From the NCBI RefSeq assembly GCF_028209395.1, contig NZ_JAQLDQ010000001.1, forward strand, positions 1-64,000: a stretch of DNA of 64,000 nt, given 5' to 3'. A program made the position numbers and the translations under genes. Positions 8,194 to 16,693 of the stretch are shown piece after piece; position 1 is the stretch's first letter; each line of letters starts with the position of its first letter. Origin of the DNA: Collinsella aerofaciens. GTDB lineage: Bacteria > Actinomycetota > Coriobacteriia > Coriobacteriales > Coriobacteriaceae. The notes below the pieces were generated by a model. The model ran no database searches. It was not told the origin of the DNA and saw only the letters and a program-made list of their open reading frames with translations.

Positions 8194-8790
8194 TCAGGCG
8201 CTGACGATGTGGGGTAGCGGCAGGTCGTGGGCGTCGGTGGGGACGTGGTCGACACGCTGCTCGTCAAAGGCGATGCCGATGATTTGACATGCGGGTGAGA
8301 GCATGGGCAGGTAGCGGTCATAGCAGCCGCCGCCGTAGCCCAGGCGTGCGCCGGCGCGGTCGAAGGCTACAAGCGGCACGACGACTATGTCGAGTTCTTC
8401 GGCAGGTACGATAGGGAAACGGCTGCTGTCGATGGCCGTGGCCGCGAAGGCCCGCGTGGGGTGGGCGATAAACGGAGCCGCGGACGCATCGCCGGCAGAG
8501 ACTGCCCGCATGCACATGCGCTGGCCACAAGCCATGGCATCTGTTGCCGAGAACATGCACGGATAGGCCACGCGCCAGCCGCGTTTGGCAGCCGCAGCGG
8601 CAAACGCGGCTGGGTCGACCTCGGAACCCATCGCAGCATAGACGGCAACGGTGCGTTGGCCCGCAGTGCCGCTGGACTCCATCAGCTCAACAAGCCGCGC
8701 GCAGATAGCGGCGGACTTCGCCGCCCGCACATCCAAATCAAGAGCGTTGCGCCGGGCAATCACCGCCCGCCGCAACTCAACCTTATCCAT
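8194..8790 (-). CDS. 5-formyltetrahydrofolate cyclo-ligase
   Basis: ATP-dependent conversion of 5-formyl-THF to 5,10-methenyl-THF in folate salvage. Family marks are the basic N-terminus (KVELRRAVIARRNAL), the central VVVPLVAFDRAGARLGYG, and the following GGGCYDRYL, the binding region for ATP and folate. The 198-aa length is normal. I chose MDKVELRR as start because GAGGAGGT lies just before it; an ATG nine codons upstream lacks a site. Single-gene unit, convergent with the previous gene. Confidence 0.93.
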   Translation of the reverse strand: MDKVELRRAVIARRNALDLDVRAAKSAAICARLVELMESSGTAGQRTVAVYAAMGSEVDPAAFAAAAAKRGWRVAYPCMFSATDAMACGQRMCMRAVSAGDASAAPFIAHPTRAFAATAIDSSRFPIVPAEELDIVVVPLVAFDRAGARLGYGGGCYDRYLPMLSPACQIIGIAFDEQRVDHVPTDAHDLPLPHIVSA

Positions 8791-8807
8791 CCCGACCTCC
8801 TCGAGCA

Positions 8808-8859
8808 AACCTGCCAAAAAGGGACAGGTTTATTTTGGCAGGTTTTATCTGGGCAAACG
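8808..8859. repeat. Dispersed repeat (GGGACAGGTTTATTTT family), copy 1
   Basis: About 50 nt beginning AACCTGCCAAAAAGGGACAG match, with two or three differences, the reverse complement of 61309-61357. A third, shorter copy lies at about 61208-61244. Non-coding. Confidence 0.8.
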
Positions 8860-8876
8860 CGACGGATTTACCCCAG

Positions 8877-8911
8877 ACCGCCACAAAGGTGCCTATTCCC
8901 TTTGTGGCGGT
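8877..8911. repeat. CCACAAAGG hairpin, copy 1
   Basis: ACCGCCACAAAGG pairs with CCTTTGTGGCGGT around the loop TGCCTATTC. A very similar hairpin (10669-10707) ends the following gene, so the gene at 9001 is bracketed by two copies. Confidence 0.7.
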
Positions 8912-9000
8912 TTGGCTCCCACTTGGCTTTGTTGCGCAACAAGGGCTGCGGCTTTGGGTTTACCTTCATGGTGGAAGAAATGAACCGAAAGGAGCCCGCC

Positions 9001-10656
9001 ATGTTTTGTCGCTCGTGTGGTACGCCACTTGTCGACGAGGCCCTCTTTTGCCCCGTATGCGGCGCGCCCGTAGCACCCGACCAGGTCGCGGCCACGCAGC
9101 ACCCCCAGCCTGCCGCGCCCGCTTCTGGGCAATACGTGCCCGTGCAACAGCCCACGCCGCGCAAGCGTTCCAAAAAGCCCCTCATCGCCCTCGCTGCGGC
9201 ACTTGTCGTGGTGGCGGGCATCGGCGGCGGTGCGTTGTTCTACTTTACGCAGATCGCGACCACGCCTATCGACGAGAAGACCTTTCCGGATAGCGGCATG
9301 CGCACGCTTGTTTCGACCAAGTACGACACCAATGGCGACGGCCGTATCTCGCACGACGAGGCCAAAGCGGTTGCATCGGTCGAGCTGGATGGCGTTACGT
9401 CGACGCAGGGCTTGGGCAAGACATTCCCCAATATCGTTACAGTGGAGTCCAGCGACGACAAGCTCGTCAACCTGGACCTTTCGGGCTGTGGCGACCTTAA
9501 GACTGTCGAGCTTAACTCGGCGAGCAACGTCACCGTCGTTAACCTGGACGGTTGCGACAACATCGAGAAGCTCGACCTTTCAAATGCCGGGGAGCTCAAA
9601 AGCGTCGATCTTTCGGGCAAAAAGAAGCTCGCCACGTTGGCACTGCCGCAGGATACGAAGGTTAGCGGCATTAAGGACACGCAGCTCGAGGAGTTGTGGC
9701 TACCGGTGTACTACGAGGGTACCGACGAGGACGGTGTGCACGGCAGCACGTATGAGATTGAGCGCGACGAGGACGGCTACGTTACGGGGTATACGAGCAG
9801 CCTCAAACAGGGTGGTGGCATGGGCTACGACGTCGAGCACGACGAGTCGCATCGCATTTCGGAAATAGCGGAAGTTCGCTCGGGTGACTACGAAGATGAA
9901 AACATGTTCACGTACGACGCCGACGGAAACCTGACGCGTATCGATTGCGACGCCGCCATTGGTGACGCATCGACCTCCACAACGTTCGCCTACGATGCCG
10001 ACGGCAACCTGGTCAACAAGACGACCAATGCGGGCTACGGCGAGAGCTCGAGTACGTATGTCTACGAGGGCGGTAACCTGGTGTCCGATACCGAGGTCAA
10101 CCCAGGTAATCCTCGCACGGTCGTCTATTCGTACGGATATGACAGCGGCCGCGTGACGTCCTTTACGACGGACTGCCAGGGTGACACCGTGGGCACGAGG
10201 TGGACGCTCACGCTCAACTACGAGTACGACAAGGACGGAAACATTTCGCGCATCTCGCCCGTGGCCTATGACACGCACGGCAACGATTACGGTTCACTGA
10301 GTTCGTTTTCCACGGTTAATTACTCGTACAGTGGCGGCAAGCTCGACCGGATTGATTCCATGCGCGACGGGTATGCGGAGTTCTATTACGACGAGCACGG
10401 CAATCTGACGGCGGTCGACGAGTACGCCGATGGTGATTCGGACGACGAGTTTGAGTTTGAGCACGAGGTCGAGTACCAGCGTTACTTCTGTAATAAGAGC
10501 GAGAAGAATAAACCGGAGGAGTGGATTCGCCTGGATTCGAAGTACGACGTCTGCAACGGCAGCTGGGTCAACACGTCTTCGTCCCGCAAGGAGCGCTTTG
10601 TGAGCCTGTATCGACTCGACCCTCTAAAGGCGACGCTCGATCCCTTCCACAAGTAA
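9001..10656 (+). CDS. Membrane-anchored zinc-ribbon protein with EF-hand-like, LRR-like and YD-like repeats
   Basis: A modular protein of 551 aa. Residues 3-20 hold a zinc ribbon (CRSC, then CPVC). A proline-rich linker leads to one membrane helix at about residues 60-82 (LIALAAALVVVAGIGGGALF). Outside follows a dockerin/EF-hand-like loop (YDTNGDGRISHDEA), about four short leucine-rich segments of the NLDLSGC / KLDLSNA type, then a series of YDADGNLV / YDKDGNIS repeats like those of RHS/YD proteins. The topology implies a cytosolic zinc ribbon and an extracellular repeat region, perhaps for adhesion. The start follows AAAGGAG; the longer open frame upstream runs through repeats. No specific function can be named. 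Confidence 0.75.
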   Translation: MFCRSCGTPLVDEALFCPVCGAPVAPDQVAATQHPQPAAPASGQYVPVQQPTPRKRSKKPLIALAAALVVVAGIGGGALFYFTQIATTPIDEKTFPDSGMRTLVSTKYDTNGDGRISHDEAKAVASVELDGVTSTQGLGKTFPNIVTVESSDDKLVNLDLSGCGDLKTVELNSASNVTVVNLDGCDNIEKLDLSNAGELKSVDLSGKKKLATLALPQDTKVSGIKDTQLEELWLPVYYEGTDEDGVHGSTYEIERDEDGYVTGYTSSLKQGGGMGYDVEHDESHRISEIAEVRSGDYEDENMFTYDADGNLTRIDCDAAIGDASTSTTFAYDADGNLVNKTTNAGYGESSSTYVYEGGNLVSDTEVNPGNPRTVVYSYGYDSGRVTSFTTDCQGDTVGTRWTLTLNYEYDKDGNISRISPVAYDTHGNDYGSLSSFSTVNYSYSGGKLDRIDSMRDGYAEFYYDEHGNLTAVDEYADGDSDDEFEFEHEVEYQRYFCNKSEKNKPEEWIRLDSKYDVCNGSWVNTSSSRKERFVSLYRLDPLKATLDPFHK

Positions 10657-10668
10657 CGTCCGACCTAA

Positions 10669-10707
10669 ACCACCACAAAGGTGCCTGGCCCCTTTGTGGT
10701 GGTTTTT
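10669..10707 (+). terminator. Terminator of the zinc-ribbon protein gene (CCACAAAGG hairpin, copy 2)
   Basis: ACCACCACAAAGG pairs with CCTTTGTGGTGGT and is followed by TTTT. Confidence 0.8.
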
Positions 10708-10733
10708 GCTGAAGGGCGGGCATCTGCGGCGGT

Positions 10734-10876
10734 TTGTCTCGATCTGTAACAGTAACTCGGCATAAATGGACCTAGCTGTTACAGATCGAGACAAAGAGCC
10801 GGTGCATTCGGAAACGTCTCAATCTGTAACATCTGGGACCGATATCTTCGTCTAGGTGTTACAGATTGAGACAAAC
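10734..10876. repeat. Tandem pair of GTCTCRATCTGTAACA inverted repeats
   Basis: Unit 1: TTGTCTCGATCTGTAACAG (10734-10752) inverted at 10776-10794. Unit 2: GTCTCAATCTGTAACA (10816-10831) inverted at about 10857-10873. The outer words match between units while the loops differ. Lies between convergent genes. Confidence 0.8.
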
Positions 10877-10932
10877 TGGTGGGACGGGGCGGGCCGAAGT
10901 CAGATCGCCTGCCCCGTCCGCGGCAAAAGAAA

Positions 10933-10969
10933 AAGGTAGATTTTTAGGCATGTCCCAAAAATCTACCTT
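10933..10969 (-). terminator. Terminator of the M16C protease gene
   Basis: A perfect 13-bp stem (AAGGTAGATTTTT with AAAAATCTACCTT), with a run of A upstream that supplies the U tract on the minus strand. Confidence 0.75.
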
Positions 10970-10975
10970 GGAGCG

Positions 10976-13900
10976 TTAGCCCAGCAGGTCGATGACGTTA
11001 AAGCCGGCGTTGCTCTTGGCGATGACGTCTCGGCCGCCAAAGACGCAGGTGGGCGACTCGGCTGCGATGCGCGTCACGTCGGCGCCGAGCGTGCGCAGCT
11101 CACCGGGCGTGGCAGCGAGCATCTGGGCGCGGCGCTCCTCGCGTGCGTGCGGATCGAGCCCAGCCAGGTAGGTCGTGTTGCGGCGCTTGGTGAGCGCGTA
11201 CGGCTTCACCGGCGCGTCCATGCCGCTCACGCAGCTCACGATAAAGCCCTCAAAGGCGGCCTCGTCGGGCTCAAAGCTGCCGAGCCATTCGCCCGCGCGT
11301 TCCACGCGCTCAATCGAGGGGTCGATTGCCGGGTCGCGGTAGGTGTAGAACGCCGTCTGGCGCTCGCCGGCTGCGCGGAATCCGCAGCCGTACGCACCGC
11401 CCTTCACGCGAATCTCGTTCCACAGGTAATCGTAGGAGAGCGCGTTGGCAGCCACGGCCCAAGCGCCTGTCACGTCAATGCCCAGGCGACGCGGATCGCA
11501 CGCACGCGCGGCAAAGCAGATGTCGCTGGGGATCACGAAAGCCTCGTGGCGGTCGCACGGCGTCGGCACCGCGAGCGCGCCGCGGTCGGCACCATCGCCC
11601 GCACCCAGCCCCAGGTCGCCCGCGGCATCCCAGTACGCGTCAAAGTCCTCGTCGCTGCCGGTAAAGCTCGCCATGCAGCCGTCGGCCACAAAGATGCGGC
11701 CTGCCAGCTCGGTAAGCTTGGCGCGCAGGCCGTCCAGGCGCTCGTCAAAGTGGTCGAGCAGGTCGCGCAGGAACAGATAGAAGTCCACGCCCGAAAGCTG
11801 CTCGCGCACCACGGCCGAAGGCGAGCTGTAGCTCATCGCGCGACCGAGCGCCGCCGAGTGGCCGTTGTTGATAAAGCCCTGCTCAAGCCCAATGCGAATC
11901 TGTGTGAGCACGTCGCGCACGCGGTCGGCGTCGGCATCTGCCAAAAGCGTGCTCGACCATACCTCGCGCGGCAGACTCGCCAGCGCATCGATCTTCTCGG
12001 ACAGGGCGCCGGCGCTCACCAGCAGGTAGGGGCGCACGCCGTCCACTTCGGGCTGCGTCATGACCTCGGTCGTAAAGCTCAAAAAGCCGAGCTTGCCAGC
12101 GAGCAAGTTGTCGAGTTCCTCGGCCGAGTGCTCGCGCGTGGGCAGCTGCTTAAGCAGGCGGCAGAGCAGTGTCACATAGGGCAGGTCCTCAAACGCGACG
12201 CAGTTCAGGTCGAAATACTGCATGGCGTAGGCCAGACGGTTGGTGGGGATGCCGTGGCGCAGGCAGGGGATGGGCACGGTCGTGTCCACGATCAGTGGCG
12301 GCTCGGGGCGCGCCTCGCCAATGTCGGACACGCGCAGGCGCGGCAGCGTGGCCTTGGCCTCGGGTGTATCTTCCGCCTCCTGCGCGGCACGCAGCGCGGC
12401 CGTGCGCTCGACCACGTCGGTCAGCTCGGCATCGGTCATGGCATCGCGCTTGGCTGCCAGCTCGGCGGCCTCGGCACCCTCCGAACCCTCGGCGGCGTCC
12501 ACCGGCACCAGCTCGACCAGTGCCATGTGGTCGTTTTCCAGCACCAGCTCGCGCAGCAGGTCCTCAAAGTAGCTACCGTTCAGCTCGCCGCGCAGCTCCT
12601 CGTACACCGGGCCATACTTGAGCGCCAGCGTCGCAGCGTCGTCATCGTAGAGCCACGTGCTCAGCGCGTCGCACGCAATAGCCACGCCGTCGGCGATACC
12701 GTAGTCGCGCTGGCGAAGGTCGTATTCGTTGCTGCTGATGATGGCCTCCAGGCGCTCGCGCGGAACGCCGTGCTCACACAGGTCGCGGCAGGCGTCCTGG
12801 AACACGCGGCGTAGCTCACATGCCACGCCGGGCTGCGCATTTTGCAGCATGATGAGCTCGTAGGGCTGCAGACTCTCGGCCGCGGTGTAGCTCACCACGT
12901 TGCCGCCCAGGCCTGCCGCCAGGATGGCCTTCTTAACCGGTGCCTCGTTGGAACCCAGCAGTGCCTCGAACAGGATATCTGCTGCGATCGTGCGCTTGCG
13001 ATCGAGCGCACTGCCCAGCACCAGGCCCAGGCCCACCAGGGCGTTCTCGGGCGTGGTGGCCATCTCGATGCGCTTGTACTCGCAGGTCACGGGTGCCTGC
13101 GCGCCCAGTGGATTGGGTGCCAGCGCGGACGGGTCCTCGCCGGCGGCAACGGCGGCGTCCATGCGGCGGCTCGCAGCGCTCGGCTGCGACAGATAGCGCT
13201 CGTCCAAAAACGCCAGCGCGCGGTCCACATCCAGGTCGCCGTAGAGCGTTATATAAGAGTTGGAAGGATTGTAGTGGCGCGCGTGCGTGTCCAGGAACTG
13301 CTCGTAGGTGAGCGCGGGAATCGCGCGCGGGTCGCCACCGCTCTCGTGCGCATAGGCGGTGTCGGGATAGAGCGCGGAGTTGACGGCATCGTCCAGCACG
13401 CTCATGGGGTCGGACAGCGCACCCTTCATCTCGTTGAACACCACGCCGTTATAGCGCAGCGTGCCCTCGCGCAGGCTCGCGGAGCTGCCCTTGCCCTCGA
13501 CGCCCTCCGGCAGGTCCAGCTCGTAGTGCCAGCCCTCCTGCTCAAAAATGGTGGGTTTGGTATAGATGGCCGGGTTGAACACCGCGTCCAGATACACGTC
13601 CATCAGGTTGTACAGATCCTGCTCGTTGGTGGTGGCAACGGGGTAGATGGTCTTGTCGGGGTAGGTCATGGCGTTGAGGAACGTCTGCATGGAACTCTTG
13701 ATCAGGTCGACAAACGGCTCCTTGACGGGAAACTTGGCCGATCCGCACAGCACCGAGTGCTCAAGAATATGGAACACGCCGGTGGAATCGGCCGGAGGCG
13801 TCTTAAAGCCAATGGCAAAGGCCTTGTTTTCGTCGTCGCACGCCAGGTACAGCAGGCGAGCGCCCGAGGCAGTGTGGCGCAGCACGTAAGCGTCCGAGTC

Positions 13901-14008
13901 GAGCTCGGGCACGGTCTCGCAGCGCTCGACGGTAAAGCCATGGCAGGTGGCGTCGGGCACCAGCAGCGCGGCGGCTGCGGCGCGCGGGTCGGTTGAGGTG
14001 GTGGACAT
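10976..14008 (-). CDS. Zinc metalloprotease of the M16C (presequence protease / insulinase) family
   Basis: Inverted zinc motif HXXEH as HILEHSVLCGS near residue 75, with the downstream metal ligand expected in the NEMKGA region. Length (1010 aa) matches the PreP/Cym1-type M16C proteins, which are two M16 repeats in a clamshell that degrade peptides. No signal peptide is visible, so it is probably cytosolic and may recycle peptides. Start chosen at MSTTSTDP, preceded by AAAGGAGA; an ATG 21 codons upstream lies in non-coding sequence. Monocistronic. Confidence 0.9.
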   Translation of the reverse strand: MSTTSTDPRAAAAALLVPDATCHGFTVERCETVPELDSDAYVLRHTASGARLLYLACDDENKAFAIGFKTPPADSTGVFHILEHSVLCGSAKFPVKEPFVDLIKSSMQTFLNAMTYPDKTIYPVATTNEQDLYNLMDVYLDAVFNPAIYTKPTIFEQEGWHYELDLPEGVEGKGSSASLREGTLRYNGVVFNEMKGALSDPMSVLDDAVNSALYPDTAYAHESGGDPRAIPALTYEQFLDTHARHYNPSNSYITLYGDLDVDRALAFLDERYLSQPSAASRRMDAAVAAGEDPSALAPNPLGAQAPVTCEYKRIEMATTPENALVGLGLVLGSALDRKRTIAADILFEALLGSNEAPVKKAILAAGLGGNVVSYTAAESLQPYELIMLQNAQPGVACELRRVFQDACRDLCEHGVPRERLEAIISSNEYDLRQRDYGIADGVAIACDALSTWLYDDDAATLALKYGPVYEELRGELNGSYFEDLLRELVLENDHMALVELVPVDAAEGSEGAEAAELAAKRDAMTDAELTDVVERTAALRAAQEAEDTPEAKATLPRLRVSDIGEARPEPPLIVDTTVPIPCLRHGIPTNRLAYAMQYFDLNCVAFEDLPYVTLLCRLLKQLPTREHSAEELDNLLAGKLGFLSFTTEVMTQPEVDGVRPYLLVSAGALSEKIDALASLPREVWSSTLLADADADRVRDVLTQIRIGLEQGFINNGHSAALGRAMSYSSPSAVVREQLSGVDFYLFLRDLLDHFDERLDGLRAKLTELAGRIFVADGCMASFTGSDEDFDAYWDAAGDLGLGAGDGADRGALAVPTPCDRHEAFVIPSDICFAARACDPRRLGIDVTGAWAVAANALSYDYLWNEIRVKGGAYGCGFRAAGERQTAFYTYRDPAIDPSIERVERAGEWLGSFEPDEAAFEGFIVSCVSGMDAPVKPYALTKRRNTTYLAGLDPHAREERRAQMLAATPGELRTLGADVTRIAAESPTCVFGGRDVIAKSNAGFNVIDLLG

Positions 14009-14143
14009 ATGCAGTCTCCTTTGACGCCCCAGCGGGGGCGAATCGAGTCGAATCCTCGAGAGTATACCCATATGGGGCCGCGACTCTGCGGCGAACTGAC
14101 GACGATGCCAGCGGATTGGGCATAGGTCCCGCGTGCCCGCCGC

Positions 14144-14198
14144 ACGAGCGTGGAAAATTGGACACTCTCGATATCCGACCGTCCGAAAATCCTCGCTC
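14144..14198. repeat. GAGCGTGGA-family dispersed palindromic repeat, copy 3
   Basis: CGAGCGTGGAAAATTGGAC (14144-14162) is imperfectly inverted against 14180-14198. The words match the direct copies at 6650 and 8051. Confidence 0.65.
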
Positions 14199-14212
14199 GC
14201 CCATCACCCACG

Positions 14213-14447
14213 TATCTCTCATCTCTCATTCGTCACTAATACGAGAGATAACAGAAAGACGAGAGATAAATATGAGAGATAACTGAGCAGCAAAGAGACA
14301 AGCAATCATGGTATTATCTCAATACCGATTGTTCTACCAGCAAAAACATGTTTATATGAAACAGATGGCAGACATCTTATCTTTTATCTCTCACTCATCT
14401 CTAATATGAGAGATAACAGAAAGATGAGAGATAATTACGAGAGATAA
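14213..14447. promoter_or_regulatory. Phased array of GAGAGATAA sites upstream of the AlbA_2 protein gene
   Basis: GAGAGATAA occurs at 14243, 14261 and 14274, and again at 14408, 14426 and 14439. Both triads have the same 18- and 13-nt steps and are each preceded by one or two TATCTCTC words in the opposite orientation (14213-14227 and 14384-14402). The array ends about 60 nt before the next start codon. It looks like a set of operator sites, most simply for the downstream DNA-binding protein itself. Confidence 0.65.
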
Positions 14448-14509
14448 CTGAGAGACGAAGGAAATCCATCCGCGGCATTCTTCGCAGAACCGAGCGAAAG
14501 GACGTGTAG

Positions 14510-15976
14510 ATGAACGAAAACGAACTGACCGGTCTGCTCGAGTCTTTAAGGCGCATGGGCTCGGACGATCTTAACGTCGAGGTCAAGGAGAGCGCCACGA
14601 CGCTTTCCCGCGACGTATGGGAAACGGTCAGCGCTTTCGCAAACACCGCCGGCGGCATCATCGTACTCGGAGTGAGCGAGCGCGCGGGTTTTGTCCCAGT
14701 TGCAAACTTTGAGACCGAGAAAGTGCTCAACCAATTCGTGGCGGGCATGGGCGATGCCGGCGGTCGCGGAAAGCTGGCCAATCCGCCCAAATACACCATT
14801 GAGCGCGTGGAGCTCCAGGGCACCGTGGTTCTGGTCATCACGATTGAGGAGCTCGACCCGTCGAGCAAGCCTTGTTATGTCATAGAGCGGGGCGCTCAAG
14901 GTGGCAGCTACAAACGCATCGATGACAAAGATGTCTCGCTTTCGTCGACCGAGGTGCTCGCATTGGCGTCATACGGTCGAGCGACTCCGAGCGATCGCGA
15001 CGCGGTGGCGGGCGCGGGCGCGGACGATCTCGACGAGACGCTGGTCGACCGTACGATAGATCGGGCTTTCTCGTTGACGCCCCGGGCGATGCGCGGCGCG
15101 CCGGACAAACAAACGAAGCTGGAGCGCCTAAATTTCCTTGATTCCCAGGGCAATGTCACCAAGGCTGGACTCCTAGTTGCGGGCACCTACCCTCAGCAGT
15201 TTTATCCCAAGCTCTTTATCGACATGGCTGTCTATGCGGGGACCCGGAAAGGCACGGCGGGGTCGCTGAGGTTCATGGACCGCACAATCTGTGAGGGAAC
15301 GTTGGGCGAGATGATCTCGGATGCTGTCGCGGCCGTCGCCAAGAATTTGCGGCGAACCTCGACCGTCCAAGGCGTCTCGCGTGTCGACTCGCTGGAGATT
15401 CCCGAGGAGGTTCTGCGCGAGGCAATCGCCAACGCCGTAATCCATCGAGAATACGGGGATCGGTTCTGTGGACAATCGATTGCCGTCGACGTCTTTGACG
15501 ATCGTGTCGAGGTGACGAATCCTGGCGGCCTTTACGGGGGAAAGACTCGCGAGAACTTGTTTGACGGCAGCTCCCGATGCCGTAACGCGACGCTCGTGAA
15601 ACTCATGTCGATTGTCCCGCTGCCGGATGGCGCAGGTTCGCCGGCTGAGGGCAATGGCTCGGGCATCCCGATGATGATCGATGCCATGCGCGCGCATGGT
15701 CTGGCCGAGCCCCTGTTCTGCCCGGGGTTCGATCGGTTCAAGGTCGTACTTTACCGTTCAAAGATCGAGCCGGTCGATCATGGCGGGGGCTTAATTGTGA
15801 CGGCACTCAAACACTACGGCGAGCTGGGGACGCGTGAGCTGGCAGAACGCACGGGGCTTACAATTTCCCAGGTTAGGTCGCGCGTCAACGCGCTCATTGC
15901 TCAAGGCGAGCTTGAGCCCACGGCGCCGGCGACGAGCCGCAACCGCAAGTATCGACTGTCAGAGCGCGTGGAATAA
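14510..15976 (+). CDS. AlbA_2 / HATPase / winged-helix regulator (Schlafen-like ATP-binding protein)
   Basis: Residues about 20-130 form an AlbA_2 (Schlafen AlbA_2-type) domain (NVEVKESATT, then AFANTAGGIIVLGVSE). The middle resembles the HATPase_c-like domain of this family (EAIANAVIHREYGD, then VTNPGGLYGG and GSGIPMMIDAM). The C-terminal 65 residues are a winged helix (ELAERTGLTISQVRSRVNAL). Such proteins are usually annotated as ATP-binding or RecG-like transcriptional regulators; many sit in accessory islands. Good AAAGG site. It lies next to a restriction-modification pair and behind a striking site array, so autoregulation is likely. Function otherwise unknown. Confidence 0.8.
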   Translation: MNENELTGLLESLRRMGSDDLNVEVKESATTLSRDVWETVSAFANTAGGIIVLGVSERAGFVPVANFETEKVLNQFVAGMGDAGGRGKLANPPKYTIERVELQGTVVLVITIEELDPSSKPCYVIERGAQGGSYKRIDDKDVSLSSTEVLALASYGRATPSDRDAVAGAGADDLDETLVDRTIDRAFSLTPRAMRGAPDKQTKLERLNFLDSQGNVTKAGLLVAGTYPQQFYPKLFIDMAVYAGTRKGTAGSLRFMDRTICEGTLGEMISDAVAAVAKNLRRTSTVQGVSRVDSLEIPEEVLREAIANAVIHREYGDRFCGQSIAVDVFDDRVEVTNPGGLYGGKTRENLFDGSSRCRNATLVKLMSIVPLPDGAGSPAEGNGSGIPMMIDAMRAHGLAEPLFCPGFDRFKVVLYRSKIEPVDHGGGLIVTALKHYGELGTRELAERTGLTISQVRSRVNALIAQGELEPTAPATSRNRKYRLSERVE

Positions 15977-16076
15977 ATGCGTTAGTGGACGAGGCGACCC
16001 AATAATCGACCCTCAATTGGCGCCCACTAAGGTAAAGCGGTTGTTGCTCAGTCGACGGTGATGCTGAAGACTCGGC

Positions 16077-16568
16077 TTACGCCGGCATGGCCCCGAACCC
16101 GTCCATCAAGAACAGCCTAAGAACCAGCTTGATGACATATCCCGGTTTGACTTCTGCCGCGTCAAAGACGTGGCGCTCGGCGAGTTCGCTGCAGTATGCA
16201 TAGATGTCGCGGATAAGGTCCGCGCCCGAAAGCGTAAACATGTAGCCTGCGTCCGAAAGTGCATTGGGCGCGGCGGGCAACTTGGCCATGTGGCAGAACG
16301 TTTGCAGGTCGGGCGCCATAACATTCTGGTAGTCGAGGTGGCCGTTGGCATCCTGTTCGGCAAGCTCCAATTGGCGCACAAAATCCAGCGCCGCCGCTAA
16401 CACAAAGCTCGGCGTAGGCGCATTGACGTCCTGAGTGGTCGCCACAAGCCTGCCCGCTGCCTGCGTGACAAGCCAGGCGACCTCGCGCTGGCAGCGCACG
16501 GCCTTGCGCGTCACCGGCTTGATGGACGAAGAAGAAACGCTCCCCTTAGGCGGATTCGAAGCAGCCAT
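16077..16568 (-). CDS. Hypothetical protein next to the restriction-modification pair
   Basis: 163 aa starting MAASNPPKG, with GGGAGGGT ahead of the ATG. The C-terminal two thirds is predicted mostly helical (ALDFVRQLELAEQDANGHLD, then DLIRDIYAYCSELAERHVFD). No signal peptide, membrane helix or familiar motif. It is on the same strand as the cytosine methyltransferase, just downstream of it with a 125-nt gap, so it could be expressed with it. I do not recognise the family. Confidence 0.65.
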   Translation of the reverse strand: MAASNPPKGSVSSSSIKPVTRKAVRCQREVAWLVTQAAGRLVATTQDVNAPTPSFVLAAALDFVRQLELAEQDANGHLDYQNVMAPDLQTFCHMAKLPAAPNALSDAGYMFTLSGADLIRDIYAYCSELAERHVFDAAEVKPGYVIKLVLRLFLMDGFGAMPA

Positions 16569-16693
16569 AAGACCCTCCCATGAACAATCCGGCCCAACAA
16601 GCCCGGATGAAACACGTGTTACATCAGTATACGGGGAAGTGGGGTGGAAAAACGGAGTCGACAGCGTGAACTGCCGGCTCCGGATTGCTTGCC

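Noticed and set aside
8461..9000. N-terminal extension of the zinc-ribbon protein by 180 codons
   Set aside because: It runs antisense through the 5-formyl-THF cyclo-ligase gene and two repeats; the ATG at 9001 has a proper ribosome site.
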